The notes beneath the pieces are model-generated. The model saw only the letters and a program-made list of their open reading frames with translations. It did no database searches and was not told the origin of the DNA. From CAYRNR01 sp964425605 (GTDB lineage: Bacteria; Myxococcota_A; UBA796; UBA9615; CAYRNR01), in the NCBI GenBank assembly GCA_964425605.1, contig CAYRNR010000016.1, forward strand, positions 13,905-77,904: DNA of 64,000 bases, read 5' to 3'. The stretch's first letter is position 1; the number at the start of each line of letters is the position of its first letter. Shown here piece after piece: positions 40,834 through 49,933 of the stretch. Both the position numbers and the translations under genes were made by a program.

Positions 40834-43059
40834 TTACGTCTTCTTGGTCTTCTTGGACTTCTCGCCGTACCCGTACCCGTATCCGTACCCGTAGTGCCGT
40901 CCGTAGGGAGAGCGGTGCAGGTCGGCGCCGTTGAACACGGTCCCGAGGATCGGAGCGCCCACGTCGCGCAGCTGACGCAGACACTGGCGCAGGGCGTAGC
41001 GGTCGGAGACCCCTTCGCGGACGACGATCAGCACCAGGTCCACGAGCTGACTGAGCACCTTGGCGTCGGTCACGGGGAGGACCGGAGAGGAGTCGATCAC
41101 CACCTGATCGTATTTCTCGGACAGCTGGGCGAGCAGGTCACTGAACTGCTGGGACCCCAGGAGCTCGGCGGGGCTGTCGGGGGGCTCACCGCACAGCAGG
41201 ACGTGCAGGTTCTCGATGTCGGTGCTGATGATCGCGTCGTCCAGCTCGGCCTCGCCCACGAGCAGCTTGGAGAGCTTCCCCTCCGCTTCGGTGGTGCCCA
41301 GGACGTCCCCGATGCTCGGCTTGCGGAGGTCCCCGTCCAGCAGCAACGTGCGCTGGCCGGACGCGGCGAGCGTCTGGGCGAGGTTGGCCGCGAAGGTGGT
41401 CTTGCCCTCGCCCGAGAAGGAGCTCGTCACGAGGAACGTCTTGTAGGTCCCCTTCGAGGTGGCGAAGAGCAGGTTGGTGCGCAGCGTGCGCAGACACTCG
41501 GCGAACGGCGACCGGGGTCGGCAGGCCGCGTAGAACTCCACAGGGGGTTTCTTCTCGCCGTTCTTGCCGCGGGAGCCCGCGTTCGTCACCGCGAGCTGGT
41601 GTCCCAGGACCCGCACCCCGAACTCGTCCTCGAGCTGCGAGTGCGTGCGGATCTTGGCGTCGACCCGGTCGAGCACCAGCGCCATGGTGATGCTGATGAT
41701 CAACCCGACCAGCAGGGCGGTCAGCGCCACGAACGGCAGCCGCGGCTTGTACTGGCGCATGGGCGTGGGCGAGTACTCGATCACGCTGAAGTTGTTCGTG
41801 CTCAGCTGCTCGGCGAGGTTGGCCTCCTGGAAGCGCTGGTTGAGCATCGACAGCAGGTCGCGCCGCTGATCGAGATCGCGAACGAGGTGGTCGTACTCGA
41901 TCTGCAGCCGGCTCAGCGCCTCTGCCCGCTCCTGCTCCTGCTCGAGGGAGGACTTGACGGCGCTCTCCTCGATGGAGAGCGCCCGGATGCCGCGCCGCTC
42001 GGCGCCGATGATCCCGTCGACCTCCCGCTGGAGTAGCGCCTCGAGATCCTCTTCGGGCTGGTCCAGATCGGTCATGGCCGGGTGCTTCTCGCCGTACCGC
42101 GCCTCCAGGTCCGCCCGCTCGCGCTCGATCTCCATGAGCTCCTTGCGGATCTCCTGGACCACGGGATCGGCGACGATCTCGGGGATGGTGTCCAGCTCTT
42201 CGGCCGACGCCCCGGCCACCCGCTCCCAGCGGGCTCGCTTGGACATGCGCTCGAGCCGTACCCCCGTCGACGCCCGGTTGAGGTCCTCGATGGTCGCGGA
42301 GTTGATGGCGATCGCGTCCTCGATCGAGGCGCCCATGAGGACCTGGTTCTCGCGAAACTCCAGCAGCATGGCTTCCGCGTCGCGGACGTCCTGCTCGGCC
42401 TGAGCGACCTGCGTGCCCAACCAGGTCACGGCGGTCTCGGTCACGTCCTCGCGCTGGCCGGAGTTGTACTCGATGAACGTGTCGGCCAGGGTGTTGACGA
42501 TCAGCGCCGCGCGGACCGCGTGGGTGTCCACGCAGACGATGTGCAGCAGGTTGCTGTTCTCCACCTGCTCCACCGAGACCTTGTCACGGAACACGTTCAC
42601 CGGGTCCACGGCGGTGAGCGCCTCGAGCAGCTCCTCGCCCTCGAGGTCCTCCTTCAGGCCGAGGAACTCCTTGTCCTCGTCCAGCCCGAGCAGCACGACC
42701 ACGTCGGCGGTGATCTCCCGGCTCCCCAGGATCTTGGCCTGGGTCTCCATGTACCGCGGGAACTCGTAGGGATTGACCGCGCCGAGGGAGTACGCGTCGC
42801 CCGCGTCCTGCAGGATGTTGGGGCTGGACTCGGCCACGTGCAACGTCGCCTGGGTGCGGTAGAGCTTGGTCCGCTTGAGTCCGACCAGGGCCACGACCAG
42901 GGTGATCGCGACGAAGACCGACGCGGTCGGGAGCAGCCGCCGCCGCAGGATCGCGCCGAACCGGAGCGCCTCGGTGATGGCGGAGTCGTCCCCGGACGCG
43001 ACAGGGGTCGCGACCGCTTCGATGGCCGGGATCTCGGAGCTGGTGAGCTTCTCCGTCAT
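40834..43059 (-). CDS. Wzc-like polysaccharide co-polymerase / bacterial tyrosine kinase
   Basis: A 741-residue protein. An N-terminal Wzz domain starts with a membrane helix at about 43-62, continues with a periplasmic coiled-coil region (about 200-410) and ends with a second helix at about 440-462 (FVALTALLVGLIISITMALV). The cytosolic BY-kinase domain has Walker A (SSFSGEGKTTFAANLA), Walker A' (TLLLDGDLRKPS) and Walker B (YDQVVIDSSPVLPVTDA). The tail is a tyrosine cluster, YGRHYGYGYGYGYGEKSKKT, the expected autophosphorylation site. It controls chain length and couples to the Wza-like channel. A likely promoter with CATAAT lies upstream at 43123. The ligase gene follows after 5 bp. Confidence 0.95.
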   Translation of the reverse strand: MTEKLTSSEIPAIEAVATPVASGDDSAITEALRFGAILRRRLLPTASVFVAITLVVALVGLKRTKLYRTQATLHVAESSPNILQDAGDAYSLGAVNPYEFPRYMETQAKILGSREITADVVVLLGLDEDKEFLGLKEDLEGEELLEALTAVDPVNVFRDKVSVEQVENSNLLHIVCVDTHAVRAALIVNTLADTFIEYNSGQREDVTETAVTWLGTQVAQAEQDVRDAEAMLLEFRENQVLMGASIEDAIAINSATIEDLNRASTGVRLERMSKRARWERVAGASAEELDTIPEIVADPVVQEIRKELMEIERERADLEARYGEKHPAMTDLDQPEEDLEALLQREVDGIIGAERRGIRALSIEESAVKSSLEQEQERAEALSRLQIEYDHLVRDLDQRRDLLSMLNQRFQEANLAEQLSTNNFSVIEYSPTPMRQYKPRLPFVALTALLVGLIISITMALVLDRVDAKIRTHSQLEDEFGVRVLGHQLAVTNAGSRGKNGEKKPPVEFYAACRPRSPFAECLRTLRTNLLFATSKGTYKTFLVTSSFSGEGKTTFAANLAQTLAASGQRTLLLDGDLRKPSIGDVLGTTEAEGKLSKLLVGEAELDDAIISTDIENLHVLLCGEPPDSPAELLGSQQFSDLLAQLSEKYDQVVIDSSPVLPVTDAKVLSQLVDLVLIVVREGVSDRYALRQCLRQLRDVGAPILGTVFNGADLHRSPYGRHYGYGYGYGYGEKSKKTKKT

Positions 43060-43122
43060 GGACTGCCCGTTGGGTTCCTTCTTGTCCCTCGCCTCCCCGC
43101 GCGCAGAGGTAGGCCTCGGTAC

Positions 43123-43131
43123 ATTATGCCA
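43123..43131 (-). promoter_or_regulatory. Candidate extended -10 promoter of the tyrosine kinase gene
   Basis: On the minus strand TGGCATAAT matches an extended -10 (TGn + CATAAT, 5 of 6). It lies about 64 bp before the ATG at 43059 in the 111-bp gap after the epimerase gene. A possible -35 (TTGGAG) is 19 bp upstream, too far for ideal spacing. Confidence 0.35.
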
Positions 43132-43170
43132 GATCCCGCCCTCTGTTCTCCAATCGGCCGGGTGCGCGGA

Positions 43171-45084
43171 CTAGTGGAAGGTGTCGGTGGCGTTGCCCAG
43201 GGTCGTCATCGCGTCGAGGGACTCCTCGTCGGGCTCGTGGACCTCCGGGACCATCATGCTCAGGGCCTGTACGGCCACCTCACGCGAGTTGGTGTCCACC
43301 ACGCCGCGGAGGTTCTCGATGCGCCGCATGACCACGCTGTGGGGCAGCCAGTCGACCTTGCCGATGAAGATCTTGGGGTGGCGCGTCTTCTCCATCAGCT
43401 CGCGGTCGAAGGCCAACTCCTCGCGCAGCTTCTCCCCCGGCCGGAACCCCGTGAAGACGATCTCGACGTCGTCCTCGGTGAACCCGGACAGCCGGATCAG
43501 ATCCCGGGCCAGATCGACGATCCGCACCGGCTCGCCCATGTCCAGGACGAAGATCTCACCGCCGTCCCCCATGGACGCGGCGCGCATCACCAGCTGGCAC
43601 GCCTCGGGGATGGTCATGAAGTACCGCTCCATGTCCGGGTGGGTGACGGTGACCGGGCCGCCGTTCTTGATCTGGTCCTGGAAGATGGGGATCACGGAGC
43701 CGGCCGAGCCCATCACGTTGCCGAACCGCACGGCGACGAACTTGGTGCTGGAGCGGATGGCGAGCGCCTGGGTGTAGATCTCGGCCACGCGCTTGGTGGT
43801 CCCCATCACCGAGGTGGGGTTGACCGCCTTGTCGCTGGAGATCAGCACGAAGTGGCCCGAACGGAAGTTGTGGGCCGCGTCGGCGATGATCTTGGTGCCG
43901 ATGACGTTGTTCTTGATGGCCTCGCCCGGGTTCCACTCCATCATCGGCACGTGCTTGTGGGCGGCCGCGTGGAAGACCACGCCGGGCTTCTCCAGCGCGA
44001 ACACCTGGGAGACGCGGTCCGAGTCGGTCACGTCGCCGATCACCGGCACCACCACCAGGTCGGGGTGCTCGCGGCGCAGCTCGGTGTGGATCAGGAACAG
44101 GGCGTTCTCGTAGCGCTCGAACAGCACCAGCCGCTCCGGGCCGAAGCGGGCGATCTGGCGGCACAGCTCCGAGCCGATGGAGCCGCCGGCGCCGGTGACC
44201 AGCACGCGCTTGCCGGAGATGAACCGGCTGAGGACCTCGGCCTCGAGCTTGATCACCTTGCGGCCCAGCAGGTCGTCGATGGTGACCTCACGCAGCCGGC
44301 TGAGGTTCACCTTGCCGTCGAGGATCTCGTACAGCGCCGGGATGATCTTCACCGGCAGGTCGATGGCCTCGCACGCCTGGCCGATGCGACGGATGTCCTT
44401 GCCCGCGGCCGAGGCGATGGAGATGACCGCCTGGTCGATCTGGTGCTTGTGGACCAGGTCGGGCAGCGACGCCATGTCGCCGAGGACCTTCACCCCCTGG
44501 ATCACCGTGCCGATCTTGTTGGCGCGGTCGTCCACGAAGCCCACCAGCTGCACGCCCAGGTCGGGCCGGCGGTCGATCTCGCGGCAGACCATGGAGCCCG
44601 CCTCGCCCGCGCCGATGAGCAGGGTCCGCTTGCGGGGCCGGTCCTCCGAGGGCAGCCGCTTGCGTCGCTGGGTCTCCTCGGCGATGAGCCGCCGCATCAC
44701 GCGTACGCCGGTGACGAAGAGGAAGGCCACCACGTAGTTCATGGCCAGCCCGCCCGCCGGGATCGCCAGATACTGGCCGTAGCCGCCGAACGCCCCCGCG
44801 GTCAGCGACAGCGTGATCAGCACGATCTGCGCCGCGGAGAGGGCGCCGAGGATCTTGGCCGCGCCTGGGATGCTGATGAACCGCCACGAGATGGACGGCA
44901 CGCCGAGCACGGCGAGCACGCCGTACTGGAAGATCACCACGTAGGGCCAGGTGAAGAACAGCAGCTTGGCCCACTGCAGGGACACGGCGAACTCGTTGTG
45001 GCACAGCATCGCCACGCCGTAGGCGAGCGACAACGCGAGGAAGTCGATGAAGAACTGCGTCGAGCGTGAGAACAGTCGTTCCAC
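43171..45084 (-). CDS. CapD/WbpM-type nucleoside-diphosphate-sugar 4,6-dehydratase
   Basis: A 637-residue protein with four N-terminal membrane helices (about 10-125), a first nucleotide-binding region (LLIGAGEAGSMVCREI) and a second SDR domain (VLVTGAGGSIGSELCRQIAR). The catalytic centre reads SSDKAVNPTSVMGTTKR, the Ser-Met-Lys triad of the large WbpM/FlaA1/CapD enzymes. These convert UDP-GlcNAc to the 4-keto-6-deoxy sugar that leads to bacillosamine, QuiNAc or FucNAc-type residues. GTG at 45084 is the start. The upstream 108-bp gap is AT-richer and holds TCACGTGA, so a separate promoter is likely. The kinase gene follows 111 bp downstream. Confidence 0.93.
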   Translation of the reverse strand: MERLFSRSTQFFIDFLALSLAYGVAMLCHNEFAVSLQWAKLLFFTWPYVVIFQYGVLAVLGVPSISWRFISIPGAAKILGALSAAQIVLITLSLTAGAFGGYGQYLAIPAGGLAMNYVVAFLFVTGVRVMRRLIAEETQRRKRLPSEDRPRKRTLLIGAGEAGSMVCREIDRRPDLGVQLVGFVDDRANKIGTVIQGVKVLGDMASLPDLVHKHQIDQAVISIASAAGKDIRRIGQACEAIDLPVKIIPALYEILDGKVNLSRLREVTIDDLLGRKVIKLEAEVLSRFISGKRVLVTGAGGSIGSELCRQIARFGPERLVLFERYENALFLIHTELRREHPDLVVVPVIGDVTDSDRVSQVFALEKPGVVFHAAAHKHVPMMEWNPGEAIKNNVIGTKIIADAAHNFRSGHFVLISSDKAVNPTSVMGTTKRVAEIYTQALAIRSSTKFVAVRFGNVMGSAGSVIPIFQDQIKNGGPVTVTHPDMERYFMTIPEACQLVMRAASMGDGGEIFVLDMGEPVRIVDLARDLIRLSGFTEDDVEIVFTGFRPGEKLREELAFDRELMEKTRHPKIFIGKVDWLPHSVVMRRIENLRGVVDTNSREVAVQALSMMVPEVHEPDEESLDAMTTLGNATDTFH

Positions 45085-45192
45085 TCGAGAGCGCTCTTTT
45101 CCGGTCGGTTGGTTCCCGCCAGACCGACACTAGACCGCAGACAAGTGTTTCACGTGACAGGGGAACGGTCAAATAATGGGCTTCCGCAACGG

Positions 45193-45870
45193 TTACTTGC
45201 CGGTCTTGAGCGGCGGCGGCTTCTCGGGCTTTCGGGCGAGCTCCTCGGCCGTGGGCTTGCGGCCGCGATCGAAGACGAGGAAGCGCTCGAGCACCACCGG
45301 CGGGAACTCCTTGTAGCCGAGCATGCGGTGGAACCACAGGGCGGGGATGTTGTTGCGATCGTAGTAGCCGTAGGCGCGCGTGTAGCCGCGTTGAGCGAGG
45401 AACTGCAGCGCGTGGTGCAGAAACGGCATGCTCACCGCCTTGCGCACGTCCTCGAGGACGAACAGGTCGAACAGGTAGATGCCGTCGGTCCCCAGGTGGA
45501 ACCCGAACCAGCCGGGATGGGGGTGGGGCTTGCCTGGCCCCGTGTCCGTCGCACACCAGATGTCGCCGAGCACGACGCCGTCGCGGACCACGGCGATGGC
45601 GCTGTAGCCGCGCCGGATGTACATGCGGCCGCGGGTGCGCCGGCTGGCCAGCGGGTACTCGTAGCCGTCCATCTGCGCCCGGGAGACCACCTCGGTCAGC
45701 TCCAGACCCGGCTCCAGGGGGGCCTTGGGCGGCTTGAGCTCGGTCAGGTCCTTCATGGTCGGGATCGCGATCTCGGCGCGGTGCACCGTCAGCTCCACCG
45801 CGTGGCGCAACCCCGTGCGGCGCGTGCGCTCGACGAACTGGCCTACCTTGGTACGAATCTGCCGGAGCAT
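45193..45870 (-). CDS. GNAT-like acyltransferase
   Basis: A 225-residue protein. After a basic N-terminal helix region, residues about 90-200 follow a GNAT pattern: SAIAVVRDGVVLGDIWCATD, IYLFDLFVLEDVRKAVSMPF, LHHALQFLAQRGYTRAYGYY, then NIPALWFHRMLGYKEFP, the usual acetyl-CoA-fold C-terminus (N-x-x-A-x-x-x-x-x-x-x-GY). The pyrophosphate loop Q/R-x-x-G-x-G/A is degenerate (VRKAVS), so an alternative donor such as an acyl- or aminoacyl-carrier protein is conceivable. Last gene of the carrier-protein cassette, 5 bp behind the amidohydrolase gene. C-terminus is Lys/Pro-rich. Confidence 0.7.
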   Translation of the reverse strand: MLRQIRTKVGQFVERTRRTGLRHAVELTVHRAEIAIPTMKDLTELKPPKAPLEPGLELTEVVSRAQMDGYEYPLASRRTRGRMYIRRGYSAIAVVRDGVVLGDIWCATDTGPGKPHPHPGWFGFHLGTDGIYLFDLFVLEDVRKAVSMPFLHHALQFLAQRGYTRAYGYYDRNNIPALWFHRMLGYKEFPPVVLERFLVFDRGRKPTAEELARKPEKPPPLKTGK

Positions 45871-45875
45871 CCGGG

Positions 45876-46928
45876 CTACTCCTCCTCTCCCAGCAGGCGC
45901 AGCGGGTTCAGGCTGGCGATCTTGAGGAAGGCCTCCTCCACGTCGGCGACGGCGTCCTCGAGGGCCAGGGTCAGCCGGACCATGGCCTCCCACGGAGCAA
46001 AGTACAGCGCGTCGGAGCCGAACACCACCCGATCGAGGTCCAGGCGGCCCAGCACCACGGCGAGGGTGGTCGTGTCCAGGCCCGACACGTCGGTCATCAG
46101 GTGATCGTGGCGCGCCATCAACCGCGAGAGGCGGGGGAGCTCCGTGTCGATCACCTCGCCCACCGAGTGGCCGAACGCGCCGGCGTGGGCGATGACCACC
46201 GGCTGGTCGGTGATGGCCCAGTCCACGTTGCGCAGGCGGTTGAGGTCCCCGTGGGCCACGGCGTCGGGGTCCTGGCACTGGGGGCTCAGGCCGCCGTGGA
46301 CGACCACGCCCACCGAGCTGCGGCGCGACGCCGCGAGGATGTGCTCCAGCCGCGCGATCCCCGCGCCCTCGTCCAGGGGGATGCCGGAGATCGCAGGGTG
46401 GACCTTGATCGCGACCGCGCCGCGGTTCGACACCGCGTCGTCCACCGCAGCGGCGATGTCCTCGTCCGCGACGGACGGCGGCGGGCAGTACCCCAGCGCG
46501 AAGCGCGGGTCGTCGCCGTACATGGCGGCCATGGCGGGGAAGGGATCGGCGACGCCCGCCCGCGCCACGGGCAGCAGCAGCGCGCGATCCACCCTGGCCA
46601 GCGCCATCTGATCGCCCAGCACCCGGGGGCCGGTGTGGGCGTACAGCCGCCGCACCGTCAGCAAGAACAGCTTGGCCTGCAAGGCGGCGTCCACGGGCCG
46701 AGCCTGCGCGGCCGCCTCCTTCAGGGGCGCCACGTCCGGTGTGCGGTACGGGGTCGGGGAGGTGCTGTGCACGCCGGTGAGGTCGGGGGAAGGGCTATAG
46801 CGCGCCTCCCCCAGGAACACCTCGAACGGGTGGACGTGGGCGTCCACGACCGTGGCGTCGGCCCGCAGGGCCTCGATCCGCTCCAGCTGTCGGCGGACCT
46901 CCTCGCGCGGCAGGTTCGTCAACGGCAT
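45876..46928 (-). CDS. Amidohydrolase-family metal-dependent hydrolase
   Basis: A 350-residue TIM-barrel hydrolase of the Amidohydro_2 type. Metal ligands: His31/His33 in VVDAHVHPFE, then AIKVHPAISG, a His in VVVHGGLSP, VIAHAGAFGH and the final Asp in VVFGSDALYF. Relatives decarboxylate or hydrolyse small aromatic and lactone-type substrates. The ATG overlaps the adenylation-enzyme stop by 10 bp, so the two are co-translated. In this cassette it might release or process the carrier-bound product; that is inference only. Confidence 0.83.
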   Translation of the reverse strand: MPLTNLPREEVRRQLERIEALRADATVVDAHVHPFEVFLGEARYSPSPDLTGVHSTSPTPYRTPDVAPLKEAAAQARPVDAALQAKLFLLTVRRLYAHTGPRVLGDQMALARVDRALLLPVARAGVADPFPAMAAMYGDDPRFALGYCPPPSVADEDIAAAVDDAVSNRGAVAIKVHPAISGIPLDEGAGIARLEHILAASRRSSVGVVVHGGLSPQCQDPDAVAHGDLNRLRNVDWAITDQPVVIAHAGAFGHSVGEVIDTELPRLSRLMARHDHLMTDVSGLDTTTLAVVLGRLDLDRVVFGSDALYFAPWEAMVRLTLALEDAVADVEEAFLKIASLNPLRLLGEEE

Positions 46929-48457
46929 GTCGCCACCACCAGGGCCCGCACCGCGGGCTGGTCCACCTTGCCTCGATCACCCCTGGGCAGCGCGTCGGCG
47001 CGCAGGACGCGCCTGGGCACCATGTAGGGGGGCAGCTGGCCCCTCAACCCCGCGAGCAGGACCCGCGCCTCCAGCTCGGGTTCGGCCTCGTAGACCGCGA
47101 CCAGCTCGTCGATCCCGGTCCGAGGGTCCCGTACCAGGACCACTGCAGCGTCCCGCACGTCGTCGTGGGAGCGCACGGCGTGCTCCACCTCGGCCAGCTC
47201 GATTCGATACCCCATCACCTTGACCTGGCGATCCTTGCGGCCGGCGAACTCGTACACGCCGTCGTCGCGGCGCCACGCCAGGTCTCCGGTGCGATAGATG
47301 CGGCGAGGAGCCACGTCCCCGTCGCTCCACTGTTCCAGGAACGCCCGGCGGGTCTTCTCCTCGTCGCCCAGGTATCCGCGGCTCAGGCACGGCCCCCCCA
47401 GGCACAGCTCGCCCACCTCACCCGGGCCCACCGGCCGGCCGTCCTCGTCGAGCAGGTAGGCCTCGGTGCCCGGGCACGGCACACCGATGGGGATACGCTC
47501 GGACGCGTCCGCGGGCGGCGCCGGCATGGTGTGGAACAGGGAGATGCCCGTGGCCTCGGTGGGTCCGAAGGCGTTGGTGTACGTGCGGTCCGGGTAGACC
47601 TCCATCCACCGCATCAGGTACTCGGTGGGCAGCGTCTCGCCGCCGAACAGCACGTGCCGCAGGGTCGGCAGCCGGTCCGGCGCGAGCACGTTGGCGCGGG
47701 CCATGTACATCAGCAGGGACGACACACCCTTCCAGACCGTCACCCCCTCCCCTTCCATGAACTCCATCAGCTTCGGCGGGAACAGCATCAGTCCGTCCGT
47801 GGCCACGCACAGCTGGGCCCCCGACGCCAGGGCGCAGTACACGTCGAACACCGACATGTCGAAGTGGAACGGCGCCGTGGAGAGCACCACATCGTCGGCG
47901 GTGATCCCGAAGCAGTCCACGGCCCAGTCGATGTACGCGCGGATGTTCCGGTGGGAGATCATCACCCCCTTGGGCTGGCCGGTGGAGCCCGACGTGTACA
48001 GCACGTAGGCCGAGTCGTCGGGCTCCGCGAGGGGCTCGAGGGGGCTGTCGGCGGCGCCGTCGAGCTGCTCGACGTGGATCACCGGCGCGCCGCCCAGCAG
48101 CCCACCGAGGACATCGGGGACGCGGGCCTCGGTCCGGTCGTCGACGATCACCGCGGCCGGACGGCAGTCGGCCGCGACCGCTCGCCACCGCGCCACCGGA
48201 GCCTTGGCGTCCACCGGCACATAGGTGGCCCCCGCCTCCAGGACCCCCACCATCGCCACCACCGACAGGGCGGACCGCTCCGCGCACAGCAGCACACGAT
48301 CGCCGGGCGCCACGCCGGCGCCGATCAGCCGGTGCCCCAGCCGCGCGGTGTGGCGGCCGAGCTGGGCGTAGGTGAGCCTGCGCCGGCCGTCGAACAGCGC
48401 CACGCGATCCGGGTGATCGCGGCGCGAGGCGTGCAGGTAGTGCTGGGCCAGGGACAT
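46919..48457 (-). CDS. DltA-like amino-acid adenylating (AMP-forming) ligase
   Basis: A 512-residue stand-alone adenylation enzyme. Core motifs: AYVLYTSGSTGQPKGVMISH (P-loop-like A3), FHFDMSVFDVYCALASGAQL (A4), NAFGPTEATGIS (A5), GELCLGGPCLSRGYLG (A6), YRTGDLAWRRDDG (A7) and GRKDRQVKVMGYRIELAEVE (A8), with a C-terminal Lys in RGDRGKVDQ (A10). The overall pattern, especially around FDMSVFD and VLFGGETLP, is closest to DltA, which loads D-alanine onto a carrier protein. The actual amino acid cannot be read safely. The genes for an acyl-CoA dehydrogenase and a carrier protein precede it in the same operon. Confidence 0.85.
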   Translation of the reverse strand: MSLAQHYLHASRRDHPDRVALFDGRRRLTYAQLGRHTARLGHRLIGAGVAPGDRVLLCAERSALSVVAMVGVLEAGATYVPVDAKAPVARWRAVAADCRPAAVIVDDRTEARVPDVLGGLLGGAPVIHVEQLDGAADSPLEPLAEPDDSAYVLYTSGSTGQPKGVMISHRNIRAYIDWAVDCFGITADDVVLSTAPFHFDMSVFDVYCALASGAQLCVATDGLMLFPPKLMEFMEGEGVTVWKGVSSLLMYMARANVLAPDRLPTLRHVLFGGETLPTEYLMRWMEVYPDRTYTNAFGPTEATGISLFHTMPAPPADASERIPIGVPCPGTEAYLLDEDGRPVGPGEVGELCLGGPCLSRGYLGDEEKTRRAFLEQWSDGDVAPRRIYRTGDLAWRRDDGVYEFAGRKDRQVKVMGYRIELAEVEHAVRSHDDVRDAAVVLVRDPRTGIDELVAVYEAEPELEARVLLAGLRGQLPPYMVPRRVLRADALPRGDRGKVDQPAVRALVVATCR

Positions 48458-48478
48458 GGGTTTTCGCTCAGATTCGAA

Positions 48479-49624
48479 TCAAAGGCCGGCCATCTTGGCG
48501 ATGATCAGCCGCTGCATCTCCGAGGTCCCGGAGTAGATGGTCGAGGCGATGCTGTCGCGCAGATCCCGCTCGACGTCGTACTCGGTCATGTACCCGTATC
48601 CGCCGTGGATCTGCACGGCGTCGAGGCAGGCCTGCTTGAGGCTCTCGCTGACGAACAGCTTGCACATGGCCGCGTCCTGGGGGACCCGCTTGCGCGCGGA
48701 CTTCAGCGCGGCGGCCTTGCGGAGGATCAGGGTGCCGAGCTCGTGGTTCACCAACATGTCCGCGATCTTGTTGGACACGGACTGGTAGCTGCCGATGGTC
48801 TTGCCGAAGGCCTCGCGCTCCCTGGCGTACCGGACGCAGGTCTCGATGACCCGCTGCAGGGTACCCAGGTGGGCCGCGGGCAGCAGGATGCGCTCGACCT
48901 CCATGGACTCGTGGAACAGGATCGCGCCCTGGCCCTCGCGTCCCAGCCGCTGCCCCTCGTCCACGCGGCACCCGTCGAGCACCAGCTCGCCGTTGTGCAG
49001 GGTGGTCAGCCCCATCTTCTCCAGGGGCGCGCAGCGCTCGAAGCCCTCGGCGCCGGTCTCCACGACAAAGGCCGAGGACGCCCCGAGGGCGCTCGCGTCT
49101 GGGTTGGTCACCGCGAAGACGATGGCCGCGTCGCAGACCGGGCCGTTGGTGATGAAGGTCTTGGTGCCGTCGATGCGATACCCGTCGCCGTCGCGTACCG
49201 CCCGGGAGCGCATCGCCATGGCGTCGGAGCCGGAGCCCGGCTCGGTGATCGCCTGGGCGAAGATGGCCTCGCCGCTGCAGATGCGGGGGATGTGGCGCGC
49301 CTTGAGTTCTTCACTGCCGAACTGCATCAGGGTCAGGCCGCACAGCAGCTGCGTGGCGATCGCGTGCACGAGCCCGGCGTCCTTGCAGGCGTAGCCCAGG
49401 GCATCCATGGACAGCACCGTGGTCAGGAAGTCGGCGCCGCACCCGCCGTACTGCTCGGGGAACGGCAGCGCCATGACCTGCATCTCGGCGCAGCGGCGCC
49501 ATAAGTCGCGCGGGAACACGCCGTCGCGGGACCGCTCGGCCACGCCGTCGTTGAGCTCCTTGCGCGCGAACTTCACCAGCGAGTCGCGCAGCGCCACCTG
49601 CTCATCGGTCAGAGAGAAATCCAT
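48479..49624 (-). CDS. Acyl-CoA dehydrogenase family flavoprotein
   Basis: A 381-residue enzyme of standard length. Signature regions: FAQAITEPGSGSDAMAMRSR (FAD/substrate binding), TKTFITNGPVCDAAIVFAVT, MEVERILLPAAHLGTLQRVI and the C-terminal VQIHGGYGYMTEYDVERDLR with the catalytic Glu. It dehydrogenates a thioester at the alpha-beta position. The neighbours on both sides are a carrier protein (6 bp upstream) and an adenylating enzyme, so the substrate is probably a carrier-bound amino acid, as known for prolyl-carrier dehydrogenases of pyrrole-forming pathways; this is inference. Confidence 0.9.
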   Translation of the reverse strand: MDFSLTDEQVALRDSLVKFARKELNDGVAERSRDGVFPRDLWRRCAEMQVMALPFPEQYGGCGADFLTTVLSMDALGYACKDAGLVHAIATQLLCGLTLMQFGSEELKARHIPRICSGEAIFAQAITEPGSGSDAMAMRSRAVRDGDGYRIDGTKTFITNGPVCDAAIVFAVTNPDASALGASSAFVVETGAEGFERCAPLEKMGLTTLHNGELVLDGCRVDEGQRLGREGQGAILFHESMEVERILLPAAHLGTLQRVIETCVRYAREREAFGKTIGSYQSVSNKIADMLVNHELGTLILRKAAALKSARKRVPQDAAMCKLFVSESLKQACLDAVQIHGGYGYMTEYDVERDLRDSIASTIYSGTSEMQRLIIAKMAGL

Positions 49625-49630
49625 GGGGGC

Positions 49631-49891
49631 CTAGCCCGTCTTCCGCTCCACCATCGCCGTGAGCGCGGCGACGGACTGGAAGTTCTCGGGCAACAGCTCG
49701 TCCCCTCCGATCTGGATGGAGAACTGTTCCTCGAGGAAGCTCAGGAGGGACATGATGGCGAACGAGTCGATGATGCCGTCCTCGACCAGGAGGTCCGTGT
49801 CGGACACCTCCTTGCCCTCCACGGCGAGCTCGGTGGTGATGTACTGCCGGATGATGTCGTTGGTGCCCAAGCCGCTGCTCCTTTCCCTCAT
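49631..49891 (-). CDS. DltC-like acyl/aminoacyl carrier protein
   Basis: An 86-residue acidic carrier protein. The phosphopantetheine site is Ser43 in DGIIDSFAIMSLLSFLEEQF, and the family pattern around helix 3 (IQIGGDELLPENFQSVAALT) is complete. DSFAI rather than DSLD resembles DltC-like and stand-alone peptidyl carriers. First gene of a minus-strand operon with the dehydrogenase, ligase, amidohydrolase and GNAT genes. Divergent from the FemAB-like gene with 42 bp between; this short gap must contain both start signals. Confidence 0.9.
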   Translation of the reverse strand: MRERSSGLGTNDIIRQYITTELAVEGKEVSDTDLLVEDGIIDSFAIMSLLSFLEEQFSIQIGGDELLPENFQSVAALTAMVERKTG

Positions 49892-49933
49892 GGTACCCTG
49901 TTTCAGCCTCGAAAGACGACATGGAGAGCCGAG

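Noticed and set aside
45085..45192. Possible sigma-54 promoter around CTGTCACGTGAAACACTTG
   Set aside because: The GG and GC elements do not have the required spacing; only the palindrome TCACGTGA is noteworthy.
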